Shown in pieces: positions 25,503 through 33,519 of a stretch of 64,000 nucleotides of DNA; positions within the stretch are counted from its first letter, which is position 1; every line of letters begins with the position of its first letter. The translations under genes and the position numbers were made by a program. Below the pieces are notes generated by a model that saw only the letters and a list, made by a program, of their open reading frames with translations, ran no database searches and was not told the origin of the DNA. Origin of the DNA: Leisingera sp. ANG59 (GTDB lineage: Bacteria > Pseudomonadota > Alphaproteobacteria > Rhodobacterales > Rhodobacteraceae). The DNA lies in NCBI RefSeq assembly GCF_013317235.1, contig NZ_WLCM01000009.1, forward strand, positions 100,524 to 164,523, read 5' to 3'.

Positions 25503-26821
25503 TGCGCCGGATCTTCTCCGGCTATGCCTATGGTCCCGGCCCGCGCAGCAACTGCTGGTGGGACGAGACCATCGCGGCACCTGATTGGCCGGTTCTTGAA
25601 GGAGAAACCGTTTCCGATGTTGCCATCATCGGCGGCGGTTTCACGGGCTTGTCAGCAGCCCTGCACCTAGCCGAAAGCGGGACCTCCGTTGCCCTGCTGG
25701 AAGCTGAGACACCGGGCTGGGGCGCGTCCGGGCGCAACGGCGGGTTCTGCTGCCTTGGCGGTTCGAAACTCTCCGGCAGCGCAATGCGCAGGCTGTTCGG
25801 CAGTTCCGCCGCAGGTACCTATGAGGCCAGCGAAAAGGCTGCGGTGCACCTTGTGCACGAGTTGCTCTCCAACCGCGGCATTGCGGCCGACACCCACTCC
25901 CGCGGGGAAACGCAGCTGGCACACAGCGAGAAAGCTGCGCGCCGCCTGTCCGCACAGGCCAAAGAACTGCAAAGGACGGGTGAAGAGGTGGAATTTCTTA
26001 CCCGCCACCAGTTGTCGGACCAAGGTCTGAACGGCAGTTTCCATGCCGCGCTGACGAAACCGGAGGGCTTTGCCCTGAACCCGCGCAAATACCTGTTCGG
26101 CCTGGCTGCCGCTGCCGGGAAGGCAGGCGCCAGACTGTTTCAGAACAGCCCCGCGCTATCTGTGAAACAGGCGGCCGGCGGCTACAAATTGAAGACTAAT
26201 AAGGGTGAATTGAGGGCATCCAACGTTGTCATTGCCACCAATGGCTATTCTTCGGAAGATCTGCCCGGATGGCTGGCGGGACGCTACATGCCCGCGCAAT
26301 CCACGGTCATGGTGACCCGCCCGCTGACGGAAAACGACCTGCAGGCGCAGGGCTGGTTTTCGCATCAGATGGCCTATGATACCCGCAATCTGCTGCACTA
26401 TTTCCGTCTGATGCCGGACCGGCGCTTCCTGTTTGGCATGCGCGGCGGGCTGGTTGCCTCGCCCCGGGCCGAGGCCGGCATCCGGCGCAAGCTGCGGCAG
26501 AATTTCGAAGCCATGTTCCCGGAATGGCGGAATGTGGCGACCACCCATTGCTGGTCCGGCATGGTCTGCCTTTCGCGCAACTTGGTGCCCTTTATAGGGG
26601 CAGTACCGGATCGCCCCGGAATGTACGCCGGACTGTGCTACCACGGCAACGGCGTCGCAATGGGTAGCTTTGCCGGGCGGATCCTCAGCGATCTGGTGCA
26701 AGGGCGAAAACCAGAGCTGCCTTATTCCCCCGTCGTGCAAAAGCTGCCGCGGTTTCCCTTTGGCCGCGCCCGCCGGGTAATAATGCCGCCGGCCTATGCG
26801 GTTCTTGGCCTGATGGACTGA
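25502..26821 (+). CDS. puuB: FAD-dependent oxidoreductase, gamma-glutamylputrescine oxidase-like (PuuB)
   Basis: DAO-family flavoprotein of 439 residues. The dinucleotide-binding motif is DVAIIGGGFTGLSAALHLAE (about 39-58), followed by WGASGRNGG, typical of PuuB/OrdL proteins, and the C-terminal FAD motif YAGLCYHGNGVAMG. It is the last gene of the polyamine uptake operon, overlapping the permease gene by one base, so an amine such as gamma-glutamylputrescine or putrescine is a likely substrate. No puuA (glutamyl ligase) is in the window, leaving open direct amine oxidation. The 3' end overlaps the convergent kinase-like gene by 28 bases. Confidence 0.8.
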   Translation: MRRIFSGYAYGPGPRSNCWWDETIAAPDWPVLEGETVSDVAIIGGGFTGLSAALHLAESGTSVALLEAETPGWGASGRNGGFCCLGGSKLSGSAMRRLFGSSAAGTYEASEKAAVHLVHELLSNRGIAADTHSRGETQLAHSEKAARRLSAQAKELQRTGEEVEFLTRHQLSDQGLNGSFHAALTKPEGFALNPRKYLFGLAAAAGKAGARLFQNSPALSVKQAAGGYKLKTNKGELRASNVVIATNGYSSEDLPGWLAGRYMPAQSTVMVTRPLTENDLQAQGWFSHQMAYDTRNLLHYFRLMPDRRFLFGMRGGLVASPRAEAGIRRKLRQNFEAMFPEWRNVATTHCWSGMVCLSRNLVPFIGAVPDRPGMYAGLCYHGNGVAMGSFAGRILSDLVQGRKPELPYSPVVQKLPRFPFGRARRVIMPPAYAVLGLMD

Positions 26822-27609
26822 AGCGCTGCGCGTTCCAGCTCAAAGGCCTGCCAGTCCCGCTCCCCACCGCGTTCTGCCCGCCACAGGCAATAGGCCGCCA
26901 TCCGCCAGTGAAACCACGGCTTCAGGGCCAGGGTTCTGCCCGCGATCCGCGGATCAGGATAGGCGCGCAGAAAGCTGTCCTCCTGGGTCTTCGTCAGCGG
27001 CTCCCCCCGGTACATCAGCTGCATTGCCGGAGACAGAAACAACGCAAGGTCTTCTGCCGGATCACCGATTTGCGGGCACTGCCAGTCGATCAGCGTCAGA
27101 GTGCCGTCGTGCGCCAGCAGGTTGCCAGGCACCGGATCGCCATGGATCAGCTGCGTTTGCTGCAAGGGCGGAACCCGGCCCAGCGGACGCAGTTCTGCCA
27201 GCGCTTTCCGGTCATTACACTCTTTCAGAATATCAAGGGTCTGCTGCTCCAGAGCCGCACTGCCATTCACACCGTCCGGCAGCCCAGGCGGCGCGGCCAA
27301 ATCGTGCACCCGCCCCAGAAACCGTGCCACATGGGCCGTGTCTTCTTGCCATGGACTGCCGTTGACATGGGCGTAACACAGCCACTTTTGCCCTTCGAAT
27401 GTCCCGGTCTGAACCAGCGGCGGCACCATTCCGGTACCGGAAAGCGCCGCAAGAATTGCCACTTCCCGTCCGGAGTCATTGGAGAACAGCGGATTAGCTC
27501 CGCCTTCCGCATACAGCTTGATAACCAGCGCCCCGGCCCGCCAGACATGGTTCGACCGCCCGCCGGTCAGACGCCGGGGGGCGGGAACATGCAGCCCGAT
27601 TGCGGACAA
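26794..27609 (-). CDS. APH-fold phosphotransferase (choline/aminoglycoside kinase-like)
   Basis: Kinase-like protein of about 271 residues. The catalytic loop is LIHGDPVPGNLLAHDG (about 160-175), followed by the metal-binding LIDWQCPQIGDPAEDLA, both diagnostic of the APH/choline kinase fold. The N-terminus carries LTGGRSNHVWRAG, a nucleotide-loop equivalent. The frame begins with TTG at 27609 and has no clear ribosome site, so the true start is uncertain. Substrate unknown; choline, ethanolamine or a sugar are possible. It converges on and overlaps the puuB-like gene. Confidence 0.75.
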   Translation of the reverse strand: MSAIGLHVPAPRRLTGGRSNHVWRAGALVIKLYAEGGANPLFSNDSGREVAILAALSGTGMVPPLVQTGTFEGQKWLCYAHVNGSPWQEDTAHVARFLGRVHDLAAPPGLPDGVNGSAALEQQTLDILKECNDRKALAELRPLGRVPPLQQTQLIHGDPVPGNLLAHDGTLTLIDWQCPQIGDPAEDLALFLSPAMQLMYRGEPLTKTQEDSFLRAYPDPRIAGRTLALKPWFHWRMAAYCLWRAERGGERDWQAFELERAALQSIRPRTA

Positions 27610-27718
27610 ATGCGCAAAGAAACTGGATTGGAACTGGACTGTCAGCGGTTGCAGGGCGGTCTCCGGAGTTTGGCCGCCCTGTTCTTAGACAGTTTTTCCG
27701 CCAGCGCCTACTCCCGGA

Positions 27719-28396
27719 TTACCCGGCAGGTTCGCGCAACGCGCTGACTGAAGAGGCCAGAACCACGGAACCACCCTGAGTAATCAGTCCGACTTCTCCA
27801 CCTTGCATCCGGGTCTCATTCACCTTGAAGTAGACTTCGGCATGTTCCGCAAGCAGCAGATCATCACCTTTGCGGCTTTCAACAATAAAAGTGTATTCGC
27901 CTGCTTCCAACGCATTTCCGTCATCGTCCAGCCCATTCCACTCATAGGGCTCGGCCGAGACCGGAAGTGTGACACGCTGCACTTCAGTGCCGTTTGAGTT
28001 CTTCACTACAAGTGTAACCGAATCCGCGGCTGCCGCCGGGTTAGGTGCAATAGTGACCGAGTTGCTACCGTCGAAATAGCCAGGTGCAACAGCACGCGCC
28101 TCCATCCCGACCCAACCTGAGAGAGCTGCCATATTAGCCAGTCCCAGCTGCGATTGCAGACCTTCCAGAAGTGTATTGCTCTTGGTTTGCTGCTCGACCA
28201 TCGAGAACTGCGCAAGCTGCGCGGCATATTCTGTCGAATCAAGCGGTTCCAAAGGATCCTGGTTTGTCGCCTGCGCCGTCAGCATCTTTACGAATGTCTC
28301 GAAATCCGACGACAGCCCGGAGGTTTGCTGCGAAGCCGCCGGCAGCGGATTGGATTGCGCCGCGGTGCTGCCCGCGGATGTAACTGCTGTTGTCAT
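27719..28396 (-). CDS. flgD: Flagellar hook assembly (capping) protein FlgD
   Basis: Scaffold that caps the growing hook and lets FlgE subunits assemble; exported and not retained. Length of 225 residues is usual. The N-terminal export/cap region contains FVKMLTAQATNQDPLEPLDSTEYAAQLAQFS in part, diagnostic for FlgD. The middle fibronectin-like/FlgD_ig part has EPYEWNGLDDDGNALEAGEY. It lies 4 bases after fliK on the minus strand. Confidence 0.95.
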   Translation of the reverse strand: MTTAVTSAGSTAAQSNPLPAASQQTSGLSSDFETFVKMLTAQATNQDPLEPLDSTEYAAQLAQFSMVEQQTKSNTLLEGLQSQLGLANMAALSGWVGMEARAVAPGYFDGSNSVTIAPNPAAAADSVTLVVKNSNGTEVQRVTLPVSAEPYEWNGLDDDGNALEAGEYTFIVESRKGDDLLLAEHAEVYFKVNETRMQGGEVGLITQGGSVVLASSVSALREPAG

Positions 28397-28400
28397 GTGG

Positions 28401-30152
28401 TCAAACCCTCATATCCACGCCGGCCGATCCAAGCCGGAGGTTTTGTGTTGTTTGCTCCCCGGCGGTCTCAGCACCGCGGGTCCGTGAATCCGCCGCTCCG
28501 CCGGCTTGTCCGGTACCTTCCTCAGTACCGCCGCCCTCTCCACCGCTGCCGGCCTGGCCGCCGCTGAACTCGAACGAAATGTCCTCGTAGCCCATGCGGC
28601 GGAATTCCTCGGCCAGCTCATTGATGTGGCGACGCATGAGATCGCCGGTCTCAGGGCGCTCTGTCTGGATGATCATCGTAATGCCCGTTTCACTGGTCAC
28701 CACGCGCATTTTGACGTGTCCCAATTCCTGAGGATTCAGGCTCACCTCAACCTTTTGTTCGCCCTTGGCAGCGAAAGCTTCGGCAATCTGGGCTGCAATC
28801 ATACGGGGCATTTCCGGCCGGTGCACGGAGTGCGAGCCGAACGAAGCTTCGGTCAGAAGCTGGCTCAGGCCCGGGGCCTCTCCCGAAAGCCCAAGCGCAG
28901 GAAACGGCAATTCAGCCTCGCCGGCGGTTTCTGTCAATTCAGCAGCCAACAGCGGCTGAAACATTACCGAAGCCTGCGGGGCCGCCTGAACTGCAGGCAC
29001 CATGTTGAACTGGCCGGTACGTGATATCCCTGAACCCGGTTTTCCCTCTGCAAGGGCTTCCGCCGAAATATCCTCCGAAACCTTGATGCTGACGGAACCA
29101 GGTTCCGAATTGCGTGATGTCTCCCTTGACAATGGCAAACCGGTCGCGAGTACCTGCACCGCGCCTTGTGCACCAGCGGCAACGGCCCGGGTTACACCTT
29201 CGGGCTGCCGGACCGGCATTTGTTCAACCGCCTTCTCATTTGGCAATCCGGAGACTGCCTTGGCCGCCAAAGCCCTCTCAGCGGCTTCGCTGACCCGCAA
29301 ACCGCTGCGGGTCTGTGTGCCCTTCTTTACTGCAGCCTCCATCTGAGAACGGCTGCCAGCACTTTCCGCCGCAACCGCCTTCTTGCCATCAACAGTTTCC
29401 GGAACTGCGGCTGCACTGCCGGGGACAGCGACCTTACCCTTAGCCGAATGAAGCTCTTGCAGGGGCTGCCTGCTATCGGCAGGGCGTTCAGGTTCCTGAG
29501 CCAGGGCGGCTTCAGCCCTCATGTCAGTCTTCGGCGAATTGGCAGGCTGGCTGTGACCAGCCTTCCGGTCTGCCGGTGCCGGCTTCACATCACTTTGCGC
29601 AGCGGTTTTACCATGTGCAGCTGTTTGTGCCTCTTCTGTCGCTGCCTCGCCTGTGGAAAGGGCTGCCTGTCGGCTTCCGTTCTCCTGCAGGGTCTGGCTG
29701 GCCGCAGTGTTCGCTACTTCAACAGCATCTGCAATTTCAGCCTTTTGCGCGGCACTGACTGTGCCCTCCGCTTGGGCTTGGTTCGCCAATTCTGTCACGC
29801 CTGCAACAATGGTTTCAGCCGCTTCTTGCACAGAAGCAGCAATATCGGGATCCGCTTCAGAAGACTCTTCAGACGATGCGGCCGGCGTAGTCTTTTCGTC
29901 CCCTTCAGAAGAACTTTCTTCGTTGCTGGCCGTTCCAGCAGACTTCGCTTCCGTCTCTTCTGCTGATTCCGGAATAGTAGATTCGCCATCCGACAAACGG
30001 GCTGCAGCGGACTCTTTGCTCTGGTCCGGCTCCGCCGTCAAATAATCCGAAAAATCGCTGGAACCATCTGATTTTTCTGAATTTCCCGTTGGAACAGACG
30101 CCGCCTTCCCACCGGAAGCAGGTTCAATACCAAGGATCGAATTCATCATCAT
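28401..30152 (-). CDS. fliK: Flagellar hook-length control protein FliK
   Basis: Molecular ruler that is secreted during hook growth and switches export specificity through FlhB. About 583 residues. A long low-complexity Ala/Glu/Ser/Gln-rich N-terminal and middle region (about 1-430) is followed by a conserved C-terminal domain (about 470-550) with VEVSLNPQELGHVKMRV and a tail rich in Gly/Glu. The ATG at 30152 (MMMNSILGIEP) is preferred; the frame opens with TTG at 30185. It is first in the fliK-flgD unit and divergent from flgJ, with a CtrA-type box between them. Confidence 0.88.
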   Translation of the reverse strand: MMMNSILGIEPASGGKAASVPTGNSEKSDGSSDFSDYLTAEPDQSKESAAARLSDGESTIPESAEETEAKSAGTASNEESSSEGDEKTTPAASSEESSEADPDIAASVQEAAETIVAGVTELANQAQAEGTVSAAQKAEIADAVEVANTAASQTLQENGSRQAALSTGEAATEEAQTAAHGKTAAQSDVKPAPADRKAGHSQPANSPKTDMRAEAALAQEPERPADSRQPLQELHSAKGKVAVPGSAAAVPETVDGKKAVAAESAGSRSQMEAAVKKGTQTRSGLRVSEAAERALAAKAVSGLPNEKAVEQMPVRQPEGVTRAVAAGAQGAVQVLATGLPLSRETSRNSEPGSVSIKVSEDISAEALAEGKPGSGISRTGQFNMVPAVQAAPQASVMFQPLLAAELTETAGEAELPFPALGLSGEAPGLSQLLTEASFGSHSVHRPEMPRMIAAQIAEAFAAKGEQKVEVSLNPQELGHVKMRVVTSETGITMIIQTERPETGDLMRRHINELAEEFRRMGYEDISFEFSGGQAGSGGEGGGTEEGTGQAGGAADSRTRGAETAGEQTTQNLRLGSAGVDMRV

Positions 30153-30203
30153 GTTCTGTTCCAGACATTCTATCTCGACTCGCAAACACTTAGCCCAAAG
30201 CAG

Positions 30204-30219
30204 TTACGGCAATTTTAAC
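30204..30219. promoter_or_regulatory. CtrA-type box between fliK and flgJ
   Basis: TTAC-GGCAATT-TTAAC differs by one base from the CtrA consensus TTAA-N7-TTAAC. It lies 52 bases upstream of the fliK start (minus) and 60 bases upstream of the flgJ-like start (plus), so it could serve both directions. Confidence 0.55.
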
Positions 30220-30279
30220 CGGTTGCAGCGCAGTCTCGGAAAAATCGATGGAATTCGAGGACCAACCGGAGAACCGGAC

Positions 30280-30573
30280 ATGACAGATTTGTTGCCTATC
30301 CCCCTGCAAAGCGCATCTTCTACTGCCCCGGTGCGGCCCGCACACAAGGATCCGCTGCGCGAGGCTGCCATTGAGCTGGAAGCATCCTTTCTTGCTGAAA
30401 TGCTGAAGTCCGCCGGTCTCGGCGAAGCCAGCGAAGCCTTTGGCGGCGGTGCAGGCGAAGAGCAATTCTCCAGCTTTCTGATCCGCGAACAAGCCAACCA
30501 GATTGCCCGCTCCGGCGGCATCGGCCTGGCCGAATCACTTTATCACGCATTGAAGGAGACCCAAGGTGACTAA
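30280..30573 (+). CDS. flgJ: Rod-binding protein (FlgJ N-terminal domain only)
   Basis: A protein of 97 residues matching the rod-binding domain of FlgJ: REAAIELEASFLAEMLKSAG, then EQFSSFLIREQANQIARSGGIGLAESL. The muramidase domain of gammaproteobacterial FlgJ is absent, as is usual in alphaproteobacteria, where a separate lytic enzyme opens the wall. The start at 30280 follows GGAGAACC; the frame upstream is open but overlaps fliK. It overlaps flgN by 8 bases. Confidence 0.88.
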   Translation: MTDLLPIPLQSASSTAPVRPAHKDPLREAAIELEASFLAEMLKSAGLGEASEAFGGGAGEEQFSSFLIREQANQIARSGGIGLAESLYHALKETQGD

Positions 30574-30925
30574 CACGGACCCGCAACAACTCATTGATGA
30601 TTTGGATCAGATCCTTGACCAGGAAAGGACAGCCCTTATGGCAGGCGACCTGGCCAAGCTGGAAGGTCTGCTCGCAAAAAAAGAAAAAATCATCGGCAAG
30701 CTGAACTCCGTTTCGGAACTCGAACGAGACTCGCTGGAGCAGGTTCAGTCGAAGCTGACACGCAACCAGGATCTCCTGGACAGCGCCATGAATGGAATCC
30801 GGTCGGTTGCCGCTCGGATGGCCGAATTGCGCCGTATCCGCAAAGGGTTGGACGTCTACGATCAGTCCGGGCGCAGAACCCGCTTTGGCACCCGTAGCGG
30901 CGCCAAACTGGAAAAACGGGCCTGA
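30566..30925 (+). CDS. flgN: FlgN-like flagellar export chaperone
   Basis: All-helical protein of 119 residues with a heptad-like pattern (LIDDLDQILDQERTALMAGD, then LEGLLAKKEKIIGKLN), matching the FlgN family. FlgN is the cytoplasmic chaperone of the hook-filament junction proteins FlgK and FlgL. The start is GTG at 30566 behind AAGGAG, inside the end of flgJ. flgK and flgL are encoded 25 kb away in the same cluster. Confidence 0.85.
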   Translation: MTNTDPQQLIDDLDQILDQERTALMAGDLAKLEGLLAKKEKIIGKLNSVSELERDSLEQVQSKLTRNQDLLDSAMNGIRSVAARMAELRRIRKGLDVYDQSGRRTRFGTRSGAKLEKRA

Positions 30926-30965
30926 GAGCAATTTGGGGAAAATTCTAAAGAACCAAATGCCGCCA

Positions 30966-30980
30966 TTAGCACTCCCTTAG
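30966..30980 (+). promoter_or_regulatory. CtrA-like box upstream of the flagellin gene
   Basis: TTAG-CACTCCC-TTAG has the correct 7-base spacing for a CtrA site but differs from TTAA in the last base of each half. The same TTAG-N7-TTAG form occurs before motA (47781-47795, read on the minus strand). It lies 148 bases before the flagellin start. Confidence 0.4.
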
Positions 30981-31070
30981 CAAATCCTGCGCCAAAGTCG
31001 CCTTGCACCTGATGAAGGGTGGCGCGGAAACCGGACGGTGGAACGCACAGTCAGAAAGACGTCACACAGC

Positions 31071-31109
31071 GCCCCGGAGGGGCAAGTAATTCAGGGGCCA
31101 AAGCGCCCC
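31071..31109 (+). promoter_or_regulatory. Repeated hairpins in the flagellin mRNA leader
   Basis: The leader contains GCCCC (31071-31075)/GGGGC (31079-31083) and, in reverse order, GGGGC (31094-31098)/GCCCC (31105-31109). The extended sequence AGCGCCCCG occurs twice. Each arm can pair locally or with the other copy, giving two alternative folds just before the ribosome site AAAGGA. In Caulobacter, FlbT acts on the flagellin 5' leader; flbT lies 450 bases downstream of the flagellin gene here. The regulatory role is inferred. Confidence 0.5.
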
Positions 31110-31128
31110 GCAGCTAAAGGAAAAAGCT

Positions 31129-31938
31129 ATGACCAGCATTCTGACCAACAACGGCGCAATGGTTGCTCTGCAGACCCTGAAGTCCGTGAACAACAATCTG
31201 GAAGAAACCCAGAACCAGATCTCGACCGGTAAAGAGGTCGGCATGGCGAAGGACAACTCCGCTGTCTGGGCCATCTCCAAAACCATGGAATCCGACATCC
31301 AGGCCTACGAAGCCGTGGGCGACGCCCTGAACTTCGGCGAAGCAACCGTGGCTGTCGCCTCCTCCGGCATGGAGCAGATCGTTGAAACCCTGAAGGAAAT
31401 GCGCGAGTTGGCAGTTGCCGGCGTTTCGCAGAACGTTGACCACGACAAGATCGAGGCTGACCTGGCCAAGAAGAAGGAACAGATCGAATCGATCATCGAC
31501 TCCGCGAGCTTCAACGGTGCCAACCTGCTTGACACTGCTGTGACTTCGCAGCTTGACGTTCTCGGCGGCATCAGTGCATCCGGAGATGTGATCACCGTTT
31601 CGGCGATCGACACCGGTGCATCTCTGGATACCAGCGACATCGACACTCTGACCTCCGCCAACGCTGCGGACGTTCTGACCCAGATCGAAGCCCTGCTGAC
31701 TTTTGCGATCGACAGCGCGGCCCAGCTGGGTGCGGACAGTAACCGCCTGTCCGACCAGAACGACTTCGTGTCGAAACTGACCGACTCGCTGAAGTCCGGT
31801 GTCAGCACCATGGCAGACACCAACATGGAAGAAGCGTCGGCCCGGCTGAAAGCATTGCAGACCCAGCAGCAGCTGGCGGTGCAATCGCTCTCCATCGCCA
31901 ACCAGGCGCCGCAGACCCTGCAGCAGCTGTTCCGTTAA
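31129..31938 (+). CDS. fliC: Flagellin
   Basis: Filament subunit of 269 residues, the short type with only the conserved D0/D1 terminal regions and a small central part. The N-terminus MTSILTNNGAMVALQTLKSV and the segment QISTGKEVGMAKDNSAVWAI are typical of Rhodobacteraceae flagellins. The C-terminus ends in SIANQAPQTLQQLFR. It is preceded by a leader with hairpins and followed by flaF and flbT, the usual alphaproteobacterial flagellin regulators. It is the only flagellin gene in the window. Confidence 0.96.
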   Translation: MTSILTNNGAMVALQTLKSVNNNLEETQNQISTGKEVGMAKDNSAVWAISKTMESDIQAYEAVGDALNFGEATVAVASSGMEQIVETLKEMRELAVAGVSQNVDHDKIEADLAKKKEQIESIIDSASFNGANLLDTAVTSQLDVLGGISASGDVITVSAIDTGASLDTSDIDTLTSANAADVLTQIEALLTFAIDSAAQLGADSNRLSDQNDFVSKLTDSLKSGVSTMADTNMEEASARLKALQTQQQLAVQSLSIANQAPQTLQQLFR

Positions 31939-31947
31939 CAGCCCTTA

Positions 31948-31970
31948 CCGGGGCGCTGATGGCGCCCCGG
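31948..31970 (+). terminator. Strong hairpin after the flagellin gene
   Basis: CCGGGGCGC (31948-31956) pairs with GCGCCCCGG (31962-31970) around a 5-base loop, 10 bases after the stop. It is followed by TCTTCCCC instead of a clean T-run, so it may stabilise the flagellin mRNA and reduce, but not block, read-through into flaF. Confidence 0.65.
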
Positions 31971-32016
31971 TCTTCCCCTCTCAGAGAACCTGAAGAATAA
32001 TACGTTAGGAAAACAC

Positions 32017-32388
32017 GTGAATGCCCTTCTGAAGGCGAAGAGTGCCTATTCGGCGGCAAAGACCCCGACCCGGACAGCTAAGAATTTCGAGTATGAAGTG
32101 ATTGCCCGTATCACCCGCAGGATGATCACGGCAACGCAAAAAGGCCGCGGCGGGTTCAACGAGCTCGCGACAGCCCTGAACGACAACCGGAAACTCTGGT
32201 CCATTTTCACAGTAGACATCGCTTCGAAGGGCAATCCCCTGCCGGATGATCTCAAACAGAACTTGTTCGAACTGGGAGAATTCACGAGACAACACACCAC
32301 CAAAGTGCTTCAGCGCAAGGCCGATGTCCGGCCGCTGGTGGAAATCAATACGGCCATCATGCGTGGCCTCCGCAGCGGAGCATCCTGA
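32017..32388 (+). CDS. flaF: Flagellar biosynthesis regulator FlaF
   Basis: A protein of 123 residues with the FlaF pattern: AYSAAKTPTRTAKNFEYEVIARITRRM in part, LNDNRKLWSIFTVDIA and LPDDLKQNLFELGEF. In Caulobacter FlaF is needed for flagellin secretion or translation and acts opposite to FlbT. The GTG start at 32017 follows TAGGAAA. Two bases separate it from flbT. Confidence 0.93.
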   Translation: MNALLKAKSAYSAAKTPTRTAKNFEYEVIARITRRMITATQKGRGGFNELATALNDNRKLWSIFTVDIASKGNPLPDDLKQNLFELGEFTRQHTTKVLQRKADVRPLVEINTAIMRGLRSGAS

Positions 32389-32390
32389 AT

Positions 32391-32795
32391 ATGAGCGGAC
32401 TTGTCCTGAAACTAGCCCCAAAGGAGCGCGTCCTGGTAAATGGTGCGGTGATTGAAAACGGCGACCGCCGCAGCCGCCTTTCGATTGTCACTCCAGACGC
32501 CAACATCCTGCGTCTTCGCGACGCAATCCATCCGGAAGAAGCCAACACACCTGTGCGCCGGGTGTGCTACGCGGCACAGCTGATACTGTCAGGTGATGCC
32601 GACCCCGAAGAAGAACGCCTGCCGATGCTGCGCCGGATCGAGGAGCTGAGCCAGGTCTTTACTGACCCGGACAGCCGCTCATCCATCGCCGAGGCTACTG
32701 ACGCCTTGATCAGCAACAACCATTACCGCTGCCTGAAAGCTCTTCGCACATTACTGCCGCGTGAAGACCGTCTGTTTGCAGTCCGGCCGTCCTAA
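32391..32795 (+). CDS. flbT: Flagellar biosynthesis repressor FlbT
   Basis: A protein of 134 residues. It starts SGLVLKLAPKERVLVNGAVI and contains NGDRRSRLSIVTPDANILRL, both hallmarks of FlbT, which regulates flagellin after transcription by acting on the mRNA leader. The neighbouring flagellin leader has a matching two-hairpin layout. The C-terminus continues with a helical region ending NHYRCLKALRTLLPRE. It ends the flagellin transcript before a terminator. Confidence 0.93.
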   Translation: MSGLVLKLAPKERVLVNGAVIENGDRRSRLSIVTPDANILRLRDAIHPEEANTPVRRVCYAAQLILSGDADPEEERLPMLRRIEELSQVFTDPDSRSSIAEATDALISNNHYRCLKALRTLLPREDRLFAVRPS

Positions 32796-32801
32796 ATCCC
32801 G

Positions 32802-32833
32802 CCCGCCCCGGCAACCGATGCCAGGGCGGGTTT
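32802..32833 (+). terminator. Terminator after flbT
   Basis: CCCGCCC (32802-32808) pairs with GGGCGGG (32824-32830), with an inner GGCA/TGCC extension, followed by TTTAAATTT, 6 bases past the flbT stop. Confidence 0.75.
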
Positions 32834-33519
32834 AAATTTCCCTGCTTGTCCCATTCTGAAGGCAGTTTCACGCCGCAAGAAAACATAGCTTGCCAAGGAC
32901 ACAGGCAGTATTGGTGTCTAAAGCCACACCTGACACTCAGCAAAATTCAGGAGTTTGCAGCCTTCTGCGAACCTGACATCTTGGGCCGGTGCCTTCGGTC
33001 CGGCAACAGTCCTGCCAGAAGCATTCTGCTCTGGCCAGCCGCACAGCGCATCCGAATTTGGCAAGCAACATTTTGAGGCGAACATTTGGCGCAGGATTCA
33101 TGGTTCCGAACTCGCCGCCATTCAGTTTTTCCCGCAGCTGTTAAAACTCCTGGCGACGCATCACAAAGTTTCAGGCCGAAAAAAACGGCCTTACGAAGTT
33201 TGCTTAAGAGATGCCGTCTCTACCCCAAGAAATCGCCACAGCTGGCAGAGCTGCATTTGCTGCACTGTCCAAATGGCTTTAGGCGTTCCGGCTGTCGCTG
33301 CACGCCTGCTACCGACAGAACAGCTGAAAGCGATTGAGAAAGGACGGCAACTGTCGCCTCCTGGCCCGTAAACGGCCTTCGCAGACCCAAGCACACCGCG
33401 GTGTCAGTTCACTTCCGGATGGCAAATGGAGCGCAGATCGTTGGCTTGGCAGGATACACGCCACTGGAACGGTTCCTGAGCCTGACTTCCAGTCATCTCT
33501 GTACGGACATGGCCGAAAT
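32834..33519. other. Long gap without a recognisable gene (flbT to fliI)
   Basis: About 690 bases of lower GC than the genes on either side. Several short frames exist on both strands (the longest about 138 codons at 32955-33371), but none shows family motifs, a ribosome site or the local codon bias. It may be a gene remnant. No repeat or tRNA is visible. Confidence 0.5.

Noticed and set aside
32955..33371. Open frame of 138 codons in the flbT-fliI gap
   Set aside because: No ribosome site, no family motif, and composition unlike neighbouring genes.
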